Part shown: piece by piece, positions 6,498 to 17,368 of the stretch
Layout of the letters: every line of letters starts with the position of its first letter
Numbering within the stretch: position 1 is the first letter of the stretch
From: SAR324 cluster bacterium
Lineage (GTDB): Bacteria > SAR324 > XYD2-FULL-50-16
NCBI GenBank assembly: GCA_028280735.1
Contig: JANQLH010000250.1
Span: 1 to 38,416 of the forward strand
Length of the DNA: 38,416 nucleotides
Direction: 5' to 3'
The notes under the pieces: model-generated
What the model saw: the letters and a program-made list of their open reading frames with translations, nothing else
What the model was told of the DNA's origin: nothing
The model's database searches: none
Made by a program: the position numbers and the translations under genes

Positions 6498-6929
6498 ATG
6501 TCGAACAACAGTGACGATAGGTTAATATTCTTGATTTTAACGGCCCAGCATTTATTAAAAAAGCGTCTTCAGGAAGAATTTCGCAGGGAAGAGGTCCTTA
6601 TCACACCTTCGCATACAGGCATTTTGTTTACTTTGGAAGAAAAAGGACCTCAATCCATGAACTCCTTAAGCGAATTCCTGTTTGTCAAGAATTCCACGGT
6701 GACTGGCCTGATCGACCGTTTGGAGAAAAACCGGTTGGTCAGGCGAAATCCCGTTGGAGGAGATCGTCGTTCGTGGCATATTTCCATAACTGGAAAAGGA
6801 CTTGAGGAACTCGACAAAGCTCGAAAGATCATCCACCGGATCAATGATGAAATCAAGGAAGGGCATCCGGAATCCGATCTCAAGGGAATGAAGAACGTAC
6901 TGGGAGCATTTTTCAGCAAGTTTTCCTAG
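6498..6929 (+). CDS. MarR-family transcriptional regulator
   Basis: MNSLSEFLFVKNSTVTGLIDRLEKNRLVRRNPVGGDRRSWHISITGKGLEEL is a winged-HTH MarR pattern. Confidence 0.85.
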   Translation: MSNNSDDRLIFLILTAQHLLKKRLQEEFRREEVLITPSHTGILFTLEEKGPQSMNSLSEFLFVKNSTVTGLIDRLEKNRLVRRNPVGGDRRSWHISITGKGLEELDKARKIIHRINDEIKEGHPESDLKGMKNVLGAFFSKFS

Positions 6930-6980
6930 CACATTTCCCAAAAAACGTTTGTTTGCTTTATCCTGAAAACGGGGAATCTT

Positions 6981-7937
6981 ATGACCATAAAAAACAGTTT
7001 TATAAACAATGTGCAGATAAGCAACATCACGGACAGTGTCCTGTTGATTCAACAAATAAGGCCACCCGCTTATTTTTCCTGTTCAGACGGTCTTCTTATC
7101 TTGCCCGGCAACGGTCGAAATTCCAAAGCTGTTGCCTTGGATATCAACATAGAACCGAAATATGTCGAGGCCCTGGTTAAGGAGTTTGGTCCGGTCTCGG
7201 ATTATGTCAACACCCATGGTCATATGGATCATATTGCCCATGTTCACGCCTGGGAAAGTATCGGTGCAACCATACATTCACCCGGAAATGAAGCTGAAGC
7301 GTTGATTCGGCTCCAGGGTTTTTACAATAGTTACAACTGGCTGGAGATGGGAAGTGTTGAGACTGTTGAAGCATTCGCAGAATTAAACGGATACCACCCT
7401 TGTAAAAAAGTTAATCCCTTCGAACCGGGAACCACATTGCAATTTGACGAATTAACGGTTGAAACCATTCCTTTTACGGGACATTCGACAGGTCATTCGG
7501 GCTTTTTTCTTCCTGTTGAAAAAATATTGCATATCAGTTGCCTGGGTTTCGATAAGCCTAACGCAGAGGCCAATGGATTCGGACCTTGGTATGGATTCAG
7601 GCAGTGCTCTATTTCACAATATGCCAGGGATATCGAAGCTGCAGAGTTGTTATTTCTGGAAAAAGCAAATTTTCTTACCTCATCACACGGTTATCTCATT
7701 GAAAAATCCGATACTACTCCATTCAGCTACATGAAGCACAAGCTGGATAATAACCGGGTAATCGTTGATCAGGCTTTACATGCATTGGATTCTAATCTGG
7801 CCGAGGACGAGATAGTCAACGAATTGCTGAGGCAAGACCTTTTCTTTCCAAAAGCTAAGATGAAAGGGTTGATGTTTGATATTTACTCATTTTGGGAATC
7901 CTGGATGATTCGACATCATATTAATCACCAAGTATGA
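6981..7937 (+). CDS. MBL-fold metallo-hydrolase
   Basis: VNTHGHMDHIAHVHAW (HxHxDH) and IPFTGHSTGHSGFFL motifs. Confidence 0.85.
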   Translation: MTIKNSFINNVQISNITDSVLLIQQIRPPAYFSCSDGLLILPGNGRNSKAVALDINIEPKYVEALVKEFGPVSDYVNTHGHMDHIAHVHAWESIGATIHSPGNEAEALIRLQGFYNSYNWLEMGSVETVEAFAELNGYHPCKKVNPFEPGTTLQFDELTVETIPFTGHSTGHSGFFLPVEKILHISCLGFDKPNAEANGFGPWYGFRQCSISQYARDIEAAELLFLEKANFLTSSHGYLIEKSDTTPFSYMKHKLDNNRVIVDQALHALDSNLAEDEIVNELLRQDLFFPKAKMKGLMFDIYSFWESWMIRHHINHQV

Positions 7938-8021
7938 TGCAAGAATGCTAGAGTTTTCAGCAGTTTTTTTTGTTTTTTAGCGGCTGGAAATCAAACATGT
8001 GTTACTGAATGAGGCACGGAT

Positions 8022-8045
8022 AATTTGACAAGTCATTGTCAAATT
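8022..8045 (+). promoter_or_regulatory. Operator-like inverted repeat upstream of the second MarR gene
   Basis: AATTTGACAA-gtca-TTGTCAAATT, perfect 10-bp arms. A further half-site ATTGTCAT lies downstream. Confidence 0.6.
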
Positions 8046-8079
8046 AACAAACTATTGTCATGATGAATCGGGTAAAAAA

Positions 8080-8529
8080 ATGGGAAAAGCAAAACTAAAA
8101 CGCACGCTTGCGGGAGAAACATTTACTGACCTGGTGTTGGAGATTTTTAAGCTGAACGGAAGTTTAATAATTGCCGGGGATCAGTTATCAAAGGATTTGG
8201 GGCTTACCAGTGCCCGTTGGAAGGTATTGGGAGCCCTGGAACAGGGACCGCTGACTGTATCACAAATCGCCCGTAAAATGGGGTTAACACGACAAAATGT
8301 TCAACAACTGGTTAACACCCTGGCTCAAAAAGAGTTGCTGTTTCTAAAAGAGAATCCTGATCATCAGACTGCCAAACTGATTGACTTAAGCCGCAGCGGA
8401 CGGGACGTTTTAAACCGGATATCCCTTAAGCAAATTGAATGGGCAAACCGCATTTCTTCCACCCTTGAAACAAAGGATCTCGAAACAACCTTAAAGACCT
8501 TGGTAGCAATTTCGGAGAGTTTGAATTAG
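8080..8529 (+). CDS. MarR-family transcriptional regulator
   Basis: LTSARWKVLGALEQGPLTVSQIARKMGLTRQNVQQLVNTLAQKELLFLKENPDHQTAKLIDLSRSGRDVL. Confidence 0.88.
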   Translation: MGKAKLKRTLAGETFTDLVLEIFKLNGSLIIAGDQLSKDLGLTSARWKVLGALEQGPLTVSQIARKMGLTRQNVQQLVNTLAQKELLFLKENPDHQTAKLIDLSRSGRDVLNRISLKQIEWANRISSTLETKDLETTLKTLVAISESLN

Positions 8530-8556
8530 TACACCGTTATTTTATGAGGACAAGAT

Positions 8557-9393
8557 ATGGATACACAGTTTTTAGATTCGACAAAAGCCTTCATTGACCT
8601 TCTGGGGCTTGATGAAGAGCCATTGGGAGTGTTTTTCAGCGACGAAAAACCTGATCCCGGTTTTGGACTAAAACCTTCCGAATTGCCGACTCGGGAAAAA
8701 GAAGAAAAAAATGAAGTCGACTGGCATTCTGTTTTTTCAAATTTTGCATGCATTCTGGGTAACATTCGGAGGGGCAGACGTAAAAAAATCCCGGCGTATT
8801 TCTCCAAAGAGCAATTCGGCTGTGCCGGCGGGGCATTCTGGCTGGGATTCCTCAAACCGCAAACGGAAACCATCATTAACTATGTTTCGACGGGCATTCC
8901 CGGTCGTATGGAAGGTGAGCATTACTGCGATTCACCGGACCACCTTAGAGAGATGTTCCAATATGCAGATCCGCCTGCTATCGAAAAAAACTATTGTATT
9001 TTCAAGCCTCTCGATCTGTTTATAGACCAGGAAGTACCCGAGCTGGTTGTGTTTTTTGCCCGTTCTGAGATTTTATCCGGGTTACACCAGCTGGCGGCGT
9101 TTGTTACCAATGATCCCGAAGTGGTTGTGTCACCTTGGTCTGCTTCCTGTGGAAGTCTGGTTGGCTGGCCGAGACATTATCTGGCCAAAGGACTCAACAA
9201 GGCTGTTTTAGGCGGGTGGGATCCATCCGCCAGGAAATATTTTCAGATGGATGAACTTTCGTTTACAGTTCCGTTCCCAATGTTTGAAGACATGGTCAAT
9301 CGCCATGAAGAATCTTTTCTTAGCTTGGAAACGTGGGCGTCCGTGCGTGAGAGAATCGAGAAGAAAGAGGGGAGTAAAGGGAAAGACCGCTAG
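8557..9393 (+). CDS. DUF169-family protein
   Basis: DEEPLGVFFSDE...FGCAGGAFWLGF...VVFFARSEILSGLHQLAAF...SPWSASCGSLVGWPRHYLAKGLNKAVLGGWDPSARKY is DUF169-like. Confidence 0.75.
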   Translation: MDTQFLDSTKAFIDLLGLDEEPLGVFFSDEKPDPGFGLKPSELPTREKEEKNEVDWHSVFSNFACILGNIRRGRRKKIPAYFSKEQFGCAGGAFWLGFLKPQTETIINYVSTGIPGRMEGEHYCDSPDHLREMFQYADPPAIEKNYCIFKPLDLFIDQEVPELVVFFARSEILSGLHQLAAFVTNDPEVVVSPWSASCGSLVGWPRHYLAKGLNKAVLGGWDPSARKYFQMDELSFTVPFPMFEDMVNRHEESFLSLETWASVRERIEKKEGSKGKDR

Positions 9394-9395
9394 TT

Positions 9396-9752
9396 TTAGT
9401 TTTTCATTTCCAATTCAGCGAAACGGTTGGTGCTGAGCAGCATTGAAGTGATTTTTTCACGGTGCTCTACCAGCCTTTCCGTGACATCAAATTTTTCAGG
9501 GTAAAACCTGATCCCATAAACAAATCCTTCGGGCTTTTTTAATTTAACTTTTACCTGACCTTTTAACCTGATTCTGTACTGCTCGACTTTAAATGCCAGG
9601 AAAACGTCACTTTCGGTTTTTAGATCCAGAGTGCTTTTAATGGCAAAACCACCCGTGGATAGATCGTTTAAATTCCCGCAGGATGATAAATCGTGTTTTA
9701 AAACCGGAATATCAACCGAAAAACGTTCAAACCGCCTTCTTTCCTTTTCCAT
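9396..9752 (-). CDS. PilZ-domain protein
   Basis: ERRRFERF...NDLSTGGFAIKS matches the PilZ RxxxR and DxSxxG motifs. Confidence 0.75.
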   Translation of the reverse strand: MEKERRRFERFSVDIPVLKHDLSSCGNLNDLSTGGFAIKSTLDLKTESDVFLAFKVEQYRIRLKGQVKVKLKKPEGFVYGIRFYPEKFDVTERLVEHREKITSMLLSTNRFAELEMKN

Positions 9753-10387
9753 TGTTACGCCGTTGGGTTAAAAGAGGCATCAGTGTTTACTGAACAGCTC
9801 AACTGCCAATCATACCGTCAATAAACATCAAGAATACCGATGCTTATGGTTCGCAACCGGTTGCCATTCGAGGATAAATCATGCCCGGATCTCCCTTGTT
9901 TGGTTAATGAGCAACCAGACAACAAATGGTACACTAACGATTGACGATAAATAAGTGGCTTTGCCGGTTTACAAGAAAAATTTACAGGAATTTTATTCAA
10001 AGCCCCTTATGGTTCCCGGCTTCTGGAAACCAGTGGTGTTTATAGGTACTGTTAAGCCTGCAAAGCTGAGTTTTCAGGTTGAACAGAATTCGGTGTGACC
10101 TTACATAAATTTAACACTACTTGATCAGGCTCAAGAAATTAACCGGTGCCGAAGGAAAACCAACTTAACCCTCTTCAATAAAAGCTTTAGAAGCAGTTTG
10201 CAGGGTTGGAAAATTACAAAGGCGACTGTGAATTGGGGACGACCGGATGTGGGCTGCGTTTTTTCTTTCTGCAGAAGGTACGTTAACCGTGGTAACATTC
10301 AGAATTTATCTCAAAGAGCAAACCAATAGTTTCCTGAATATGGGAAGGGGGGATTAACAGCGGGCGGGTCAAAATTCTCAATCAAAG

Positions 10388-10432
10388 CCACTCATTGATG
10401 GATTGGAAGCTCAACTAACAACCAATGAGTGG
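10388..10432. repeat. Inverted repeat downstream of the lipoprotein ORF
   Basis: CCACTCATTG (10388-10397) and CAATGAGTGG (10423-10432), perfect 10-bp arms. Confidence 0.5.
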
Positions 10433-10448
10433 TTCAGAGAAATCAATC

Positions 10449-10703
10449 CTATTTCCTGACACATCTCTTCTTTTTCCTGCCATCAATCAATCGCCAGGTA
10501 CACTCGTGAGAATAGTCGTTTACCTTGTATACTGATCCATGAGTAGCCTTCTGAGGCTTTTTAAGTCTCGCAGAAGGTTTGGAACTGCAACCGTATAACA
10601 AGAATGCAGAAGAAATGATTAATACAACTAATGAACTATAAAACCTAAGGATGCGTCCTGATGTACCCCTTTGATATTTATGTGGCATTCGTTCCTTTTT
10701 CAT
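10449..10703 (-). CDS. Small putative lipoprotein
   Basis: FYSSLVVLIISSAFLLYGCSS: hydrophobic leader plus lipobox-like LLYGC. Confidence 0.55.
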   Translation of the reverse strand: MKKERMPHKYQRGTSGRILRFYSSLVVLIISSAFLLYGCSSKPSARLKKPQKATHGSVYKVNDYSHECTWRLIDGRKKKRCVRK

Positions 10704-10989
10704 CTGTTTGATCGTTTGTAGCTATGATTATCTGTGGGAAGTTTGTATTAATTTGACAACATTTGTGAGCTTTGGTTTTCATTGCCGAGGTGATATTTTC
10801 GCTTGATCGCCTTTAAATTACAACCACCTTTCCTATAAAGATCATAATGAGTTGAATTTTTTGGTGAAAAGTATGCCAAGCTGATGAAAACACTGTTTCA
10901 GGAAAAGATTGAAGTCTGAGGATTCTTCGGAGAAACTTCCATATCGAACTGCGAAAGCTGCAACTCACAGTTCGATAGATAGATGAAAA

Positions 10990-12447
10990 CTATTTTCGCC
11001 AAAATGAAGGATAAAAAATAACCAGTGCTGAAAACAGCTCCAGGCGTCCGATCATCATGTTCCAGGAAAGGAACCACTTTCCAACATCCGAAATATGAGC
11101 ATAATTTTTAGACGGGCCGATCGAACCGAAACCTGGTCCGATGTTCATTAATGTAGAGATGACGGAGCTCATGGCAGAGAATAAGTCCATATTGTCGGAC
11201 ATGACCATAAAGCAAGATCCGCCAAGAATCAGGAAAACATTAACGATAAAATAGCTAACGGCCAGATCGATCATGGAGAAATCGATCTGGCGACCATTGA
11301 GACGGATGGAAACAACAGTCAAAGGCTGGAGAAAGATCCGTTTAACCGAAGCCACTATGTATTTCCAGATTATCACATAGTGCACCACTTTTATTCCGCT
11401 GGTTGTAGATCCGGCGCAGGCTCCGATAAAGCAAACCACCAAGAGAAACATTTGGGCTGCCCGGGGCCATTGTTCATAATCTGCAGTTGTGAAACCGGTC
11501 GTTGTCATCAGAGACATCACTTGGAAGGTCGCGTATCTCAATGATTCCCCAATGCTGTCATAGGTGCCGTTCCTCCAGAGAATCCACGTTACTATTCCGC
11601 AGAAAAACAGCAGAAATCCCACATACCAACGAAATTCGGTATTGATTTTCAGTGATTTCCAGTCTCCTTTAAGTATTTGGTAAAACAGGATAAAGGTCAT
11701 TCCGCCCAGAAACATGAAAATAATAAGCACCCAATCAAAATATGCATTATTGTAATGCCCGATGCTGGCGTTCTTGGGTGAATAGCCGGAGGTTGAAACC
11801 GTGCCGAAGGCATGGCACATGGCATCATAAATGGACATCCCGCCAACACTCAACAGGATAATCAGAAGTATATTCAAAGCCAGGTAAATCGCCCAAAGGC
11901 GAATCATGGCATCTTTGTTACGCGGGGTGAATCTTTCCTTGGTTATTACCTGGCCCGGACTGGATTCGGCTCTAAAGATTCGTAATCCTCCCATTCCGTG
12001 AGGCAGGAAGATAATAACCAGGGTTAAAAAACCCATGCCACCCATCAAGTGGGTTTGACTGCGCCAGAAAAGCAGTCCGTGCGGCAAGGCTTCGATGTCT
12101 GTGAGAATTGTTGCCCCGCTGGTAGTGTAGCCGGACATCATTTCGAAAAACGCGTCTGTAAAAGAGAGATTTGTCTGATGAATCACGTATGGTATCCCGG
12201 AGACGGCCGAAACCATGATCCAACCAAATACGGCAATGAAGATACCGTCCTTGGTGTCCAGGTCATTACTCCGTCTGAAAAACCACCACAACGGCAAACC
12301 CAATGCTGTTGTGATCAATGCGGAGATTGCAAAGCAAGGCGAATCTCCTTCCTGATAATAAAGCGAAACTAAAAAGGGGAAAACCATGGAAAGACCGGTT
12401 ACGATCAGCAGTTTACCCAACACGTTGGCAATCGAGGTGAAATGCAT
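10990..12447 (-). CDS. trkH: Trk-type potassium uptake membrane protein TrkH
   Basis: Multi-TM protein with SGYTTSGATIL, GTVSTSGYSP, MTTTGFTTADY and CAGSTTSGIKVVH selectivity-filter-like repeats. Confidence 0.9.
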   Translation of the reverse strand: MHFTSIANVLGKLLIVTGLSMVFPFLVSLYYQEGDSPCFAISALITTALGLPLWWFFRRSNDLDTKDGIFIAVFGWIMVSAVSGIPYVIHQTNLSFTDAFFEMMSGYTTSGATILTDIEALPHGLLFWRSQTHLMGGMGFLTLVIIFLPHGMGGLRIFRAESSPGQVITKERFTPRNKDAMIRLWAIYLALNILLIILLSVGGMSIYDAMCHAFGTVSTSGYSPKNASIGHYNNAYFDWVLIIFMFLGGMTFILFYQILKGDWKSLKINTEFRWYVGFLLFFCGIVTWILWRNGTYDSIGESLRYATFQVMSLMTTTGFTTADYEQWPRAAQMFLLVVCFIGACAGSTTSGIKVVHYVIIWKYIVASVKRIFLQPLTVVSIRLNGRQIDFSMIDLAVSYFIVNVFLILGGSCFMVMSDNMDLFSAMSSVISTLMNIGPGFGSIGPSKNYAHISDVGKWFLSWNMMIGRLELFSALVIFYPSFWRK

Positions 12448-12651
12448 AGTCTGGTATAGGTGTTAAATAATCAAGTTTTGCGCTACGTTTTATTGCCGGT
12501 CTCCATTACCGGAACCATTGGTGACTACAATTTTCGTCAAGGTATCATGAATATAAGATCCCGATATCCGGAGGCAAACCGTGTACCCAAGGTAACAAAA
12601 AATTGAAGGCAATAGGTGGAAGCGAATCACTGTGCGGTGTTTGTAAGTCAA

Positions 12652-14049
12652 TTAGTCGGAAAATAGCTGTTGTAAATCTTTCAACATCATGGAACCACAT
12701 ACTGCAATCGCTTTGTCCCCTTCTTTCAGGTGGGTATCTCCCACGGCGATTCTCCAGTTTCCGTCGCGATAAATGGCACCGATCAGAATTTTCCCGTAGT
12801 AAAAGGAATCCAGCTTATTCAATGGTGCTTTGCAGATTTGTGAACCCTTGGTGACGCTGAACTCTACGATATCCATGTCAAATCCGTGAAGGTGGGCTAC
12901 AGACAGCATTTTTCCCCGCCGTATATATTTGATAATTTCGTTACCTGCCAGAATCTTCTTGTTCAGCGCGATATCCAAACCTATCGTTGAACTGAGAACA
13001 AGGTATTCTTCCTTGTTGACCATGGCAATGGTCTTTGCCTGGCTGCTCGGATTCTTTTTATTGATTAGATTTTTTGCCAACAGGCTCGTCATGACGTTTG
13101 CTTCATCGTCCTGGGTTGCGGTGATAAAGGTGTCTATATCAGCCAAACCAGCCGTTTCCAACGTTTCCGCATCCGAACCGTCCCCGTGTAGCACTTCGGT
13201 ATGCTCTAAAAAGAATGAAAGCTCTTTGGCATCATAGTCATTCCGCTCTATCAATTTGACACGCACGGAATTTCCCAGCAACTGTGCCACTCGGGAGCCG
13301 ATCAAACCTCCACCCAGAATCATTACACGATGTCGGCTATGGCGTTTGATACCGGTCAGTTCCATTAACTGGACCAATGCGGGCTTATTGGCCATGACCA
13401 GAACCTGGTCATTTGGTTTTATGAAGTTGTTACCACCGGGAATAATTGTCTTGGTATCTCGTGCAATGGCTAATACCCGAAAAAACATATCGCGATATTC
13501 TTTTGAAATTTCGGTGAGTGTTTTGTTGGCCAAGGGTGAGGACTCGTGAATCCGGGTCGCCATTACCTGCATTTTGCCTTCGCCGATTTCAATGATTTCG
13601 TTTCCAGCCGTTCGTTTGACCAAGCGGACTATTTCCTGGGCTGCCAACTCTTCCGGGTGGATGATCAAATCGATCTTTAAATCCTCCATATTCAAGACAG
13701 ATGCACCTGTACACAACTCCAACGAACGCACCCGTGCGATTTTTCGAGGAATACCGAAGCGATCGCCAATAATTGAGGAGAGGATATTGACGGCATCATT
13801 GTCGGTCACTGCAATCAAATAATCAATGTCCTTAGCGTTAGCTTCTTTCCAGCAATCGATACTCATTGCATCACCCTGCAAAATTCTGGCATCAATCGCT
13901 CCATCAGCATGACGTATTTTAATGTTGTCCTGCTCGATCACAGTAACTGCATATCCATCGTGAGCGAGTCGTTTAGCCAGGTAAAAACCGACTCCGCCAA
14001 GCCCAAGTATCAGGATATTTTCACTTGTTTGTTTTGTCTTAATGTTCAT
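12652..14049 (-). CDS. trkA: Trk potassium uptake regulatory protein TrkA
   Basis: Two Rossmann RCK halves (LGLGGVGFYLAKRLA; LGGGLIGSRVAQLLG) and TrkA-C regions. Upstream of trkH on the same strand. Confidence 0.9.
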   Translation of the reverse strand: MNIKTKQTSENILILGLGGVGFYLAKRLAHDGYAVTVIEQDNIKIRHADGAIDARILQGDAMSIDCWKEANAKDIDYLIAVTDNDAVNILSSIIGDRFGIPRKIARVRSLELCTGASVLNMEDLKIDLIIHPEELAAQEIVRLVKRTAGNEIIEIGEGKMQVMATRIHESSPLANKTLTEISKEYRDMFFRVLAIARDTKTIIPGGNNFIKPNDQVLVMANKPALVQLMELTGIKRHSRHRVMILGGGLIGSRVAQLLGNSVRVKLIERNDYDAKELSFFLEHTEVLHGDGSDAETLETAGLADIDTFITATQDDEANVMTSLLAKNLINKKNPSSQAKTIAMVNKEEYLVLSSTIGLDIALNKKILAGNEIIKYIRRGKMLSVAHLHGFDMDIVEFSVTKGSQICKAPLNKLDSFYYGKILIGAIYRDGNWRIAVGDTHLKEGDKAIAVCGSMMLKDLQQLFSD

Positions 14050-14289
14050 CTAAAACTCAGTGCCTTAATTTAATGTAAAACTGCTGTGATATAAAAATCT
14101 CTCCTCACAAAAGATCTTGTCTTGGTCTCTACTGCTTTTAAACCACGGGAAATGAGGCTTAATGAATCCATTCGTCCGTTCTCCCGTCCTTGAATGTTTC
14201 CGACCCCTTTTATTCCTGTTTACACAACGGTAAACGCATCGTAAAGCAGGAACGCCGGTATGTTAAGGACACAACGGATCTAAGTTTTG

Positions 14290-17052
14290 TTAACCGGTGG
14301 CTCTTAAGGCTCCGGCGATGGCGTTGATAGTTAAGCGCAGTTGGAAAAGAATTTCCTCGATCTCTTCCGATTGTTGAGGTGTGGAATTTCTCCATTTTTT
14401 AAGCAGGTCAACTTGTTTAAGGTGCAGGGGATAGAGGGCCTCGCTTCTTAAGCGATTTGAATACAAATGTGCCTTTCTTCTGGTTTCAAAAGGAACTCGA
14501 AATGCACTGAACACCTTGTCTTTAGCAATTTCAAATTCTTTCAGGATTTTTTCCAGGATGTCGAAAAGAGCAGGATCTTCATCTAACAAGGTGGTATAAA
14601 GTCTGATAACTTTTTCATCTGTTGCTGCCAGACTGGTTTCTACATTGGAAAGTACATAGCGAATCAGGGTATCCTGTGGGACGGCTTCAAGGAGTTTTGC
14701 GTACAACTCCGGTTTTTCCTTCTCCATATAATTCATTGCCGATCCTACACCAAACCAGCCTGTCAGGTTGAATCTTGCCTGACCCCAGGAAAACACCCAG
14801 GGAATTGCCCGCAGATCCCCCAGACTCCTTTTGCCGGTTCTTCGAGCCGGTCGCGAACCGATTTTACATTGTTCAATGGCATCTATCGGGGTTGCCTGAC
14901 TGAAAAAGCGGATAAAATGGGGATGATTGATCAACTCCATATATTTTTCCCGACTTTTTTCGGCCAGTATTTCCATATATTCCTGTTCGTTGCTTTTTTG
15001 ATAAGAAAGGTGATGATGCAGTGCTGAAGAACCAACAGTACATGCCGTCAACAATTCAAGGTTATAAGTGGCATTTGTTTTGTTAGCGTATTTTTGTTGA
15101 ATGGTTTCTCCCTGGACGGTTAATCTCATATCGCCATTGATCGATCCCTGGGGAAGAGTCTTGACAAACCATTGGGTTGGCCCTGCCCCTCTGCTGATGG
15201 TTCCGCCTCTGCCGTGAAAAAAACGAATTTGCACATCGTTTTGTTCTCCTACCGCGGTTAGTTCTGAACCTGCTTTAAACAAGTGCCACTGGCTGGAAAT
15301 GATCCCACCGTCTTTATTACTATCGCTATAACCGATCATCACCTGCTGTTGTTGCCTTTTTAGATGATAGAGATTCATTTGATAGTCCAGACTTCTTTGG
15401 GTAAAAGGATGTTGGAGATATGCTTCTAAAATGTCAGGACTTGATTCCAAATCTTCTATAGTCTCAAATAAGGGCACCACGTGAATCGGACAAACTATTC
15501 CCAACCGGGTCTGGAGAATCAAACCAGCTTCCCTGGCAAAAAGATAGACCATCAGCAAATCGGATAGATTTCTGGTCATGCTGACGATAAATGAACCGAT
15601 TGCATCAAACCCGAACTTTTCCGTGAAAAATGCCACTTCTCTGTAGCAGTTTAAGACGGCATCGGCTTCCGGTTCCAGTTTCGCTTTTGGCAGGGTAAAA
15701 GGGCGCGGAGAGTTCAGTTCGCGATAGAGAAAGGATAATCGCTGATCTTCGCTCCAATTTAAAAAAGCATCACCATCCAGAGAAGCTGCATTCATCATTT
15801 GTGAAAGTGCCAATTCGTGATATTGACTGTTTTGTCTTATATCAAGATGGGCCAGGTGAAAACCGAAGGTTTGCAGTATCCGCAAAACAGGGTTGATATC
15901 ACTGTTTGCAATATCAGGTGCTCCTGCTTCCTCAACTGCCTGTTTCAGAATTTTCAGATCATCGATCAATTCAGCAGCATTCAGGTAACTATAGGGATAG
16001 GTTTCAAGTTTGGTTGCATGGTCTCTCTTAATATCCAGTGGTAGTTTATCGATTACCAGGTTCAAGTACATCCGAAACGCCTGGCTTTCGTCCTCTGCCG
16101 TGACATTGACTCCGGACTGTTTCAATTGTTGAAACATCTGTTTGTATCTTTGCTGTAAGGCCGGTGTTGTTTCATCAAGATAAAAGAAAAGGCTCAGGTT
16201 TTTTTGCAATGATCTGAGATACCTGCGAATAACAACCAATGCATTTAAGCGAAAGGTGTAGAGAGTATTTTTTGTGACATCCGCCGTAACCAGGGGGTGT
16301 CCATCTCTATCTCCGCCCACCCAGTTACCGAATGAAAGCTTTGGACGATTGTCGACATTCTCAATCAGTTTGGGGTCAAATCCCATGACATCCCAGGCAA
16401 TGGCCAGTCTGCGATCCAGGTTTAAAACCAAATCCGGAAAAACATTCATCATATAATGAAGGACGTTGGCAAGTTCCGAGCTGACATCCGGTTTTCGAAT
16501 ATGAACTTCACCCGATCGCCATAATCTTTCCAACATCAGCTCGATTTCACGGCTTACTTCCCTGAGTTCCTGCTTGCTGTACATGCTGTTTTCCCTCTTT
16601 ACCAGAAGCAGGTACAACTCCCTATGCAACTCCAGGACAGTAGGTTGTTTGGCTTCAGTGGGATGTGCCGTCAACACCGGTTCAACCCGGGTGCCGGCAA
16701 GGGTTTCCACAACCTGTTCCACCCCGATGCCGGATTCCTTTAGTTTTTTCAGATTATTTGCCCACAATCCGTTAATCCCGGTGAGAGACGTGTCTTCCAA
16801 TCTGCGCCTAATCTGCACGACACCGTTTTCCTCCGCAATGTTCAGCAAATGGAAGCAAACCGTATACAAATGGATATGGTCAGAGGTCTTCGATTCGGTC
16901 TTAAGCTTCAATGGCTCATTAATCCAGGGAATTTCTTCCGCCAGTTCCGGTTTGTCTGATCTCAACAATACATTTTTTAAGCAGCCCAAAAGGAATTCCA
17001 GGTCCTGATAGGTTCTACCGATAATCTCTTGTGTCTCCTTCAGAATACTCAT
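14290..17052 (-). CDS. ppc: Phosphoenolpyruvate carboxylase
   Basis: VLTAHPTEAKQPTVLELHR, GYSDSNKDGGIISSQW, FFHGRGGTISRGAGPT and RAIPWVFSWGQARFNLTGWFGVGSA. Confidence 0.96.
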   Translation of the reverse strand: MSILKETQEIIGRTYQDLEFLLGCLKNVLLRSDKPELAEEIPWINEPLKLKTESKTSDHIHLYTVCFHLLNIAEENGVVQIRRRLEDTSLTGINGLWANNLKKLKESGIGVEQVVETLAGTRVEPVLTAHPTEAKQPTVLELHRELYLLLVKRENSMYSKQELREVSREIELMLERLWRSGEVHIRKPDVSSELANVLHYMMNVFPDLVLNLDRRLAIAWDVMGFDPKLIENVDNRPKLSFGNWVGGDRDGHPLVTADVTKNTLYTFRLNALVVIRRYLRSLQKNLSLFFYLDETTPALQQRYKQMFQQLKQSGVNVTAEDESQAFRMYLNLVIDKLPLDIKRDHATKLETYPYSYLNAAELIDDLKILKQAVEEAGAPDIANSDINPVLRILQTFGFHLAHLDIRQNSQYHELALSQMMNAASLDGDAFLNWSEDQRLSFLYRELNSPRPFTLPKAKLEPEADAVLNCYREVAFFTEKFGFDAIGSFIVSMTRNLSDLLMVYLFAREAGLILQTRLGIVCPIHVVPLFETIEDLESSPDILEAYLQHPFTQRSLDYQMNLYHLKRQQQQVMIGYSDSNKDGGIISSQWHLFKAGSELTAVGEQNDVQIRFFHGRGGTISRGAGPTQWFVKTLPQGSINGDMRLTVQGETIQQKYANKTNATYNLELLTACTVGSSALHHHLSYQKSNEQEYMEILAEKSREKYMELINHPHFIRFFSQATPIDAIEQCKIGSRPARRTGKRSLGDLRAIPWVFSWGQARFNLTGWFGVGSAMNYMEKEKPELYAKLLEAVPQDTLIRYVLSNVETSLAATDEKVIRLYTTLLDEDPALFDILEKILKEFEIAKDKVFSAFRVPFETRRKAHLYSNRLRSEALYPLHLKQVDLLKKWRNSTPQQSEEIEEILFQLRLTINAIAGALRATG

Positions 17053-17296
17053 AGCTTCTCCTTTTGAGTAATGTTTTCGTAAGACTTCGTTGCACCGAAG
17101 TCCGTTTTTTCAAACAATTACCACTATTATGACTGCTCTCGGGGCAACAATGCAAACCGGAAGCTTAGATTAAAAATCTCTTTTTCCCGGGATAGGTTAT
17201 ATGATATTCGGGGATCAGAAAGGTAAGTTTAAGCGGGGATACAATCAAACCATAAAACAAGAAAGGGGTATTTTTTTTGGTATCAGGATGGCAAAA

Positions 17297-17322
17297 AAAA
17301 AGCCTCCGCAAGGAGGCTTTTT
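17297..17322 (-). terminator. Rho-independent terminator downstream of the cold-shock gene
   Basis: AAAAAGCCTCC-gcaa-GGAGGCTTTTT, followed on the - strand by a long T tract. Confidence 0.85.
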
Positions 17323-17368
17323 CTCTACCGGACTGGCTGATGGGGTCTTGGTCCGGCAGTCAACAAGT

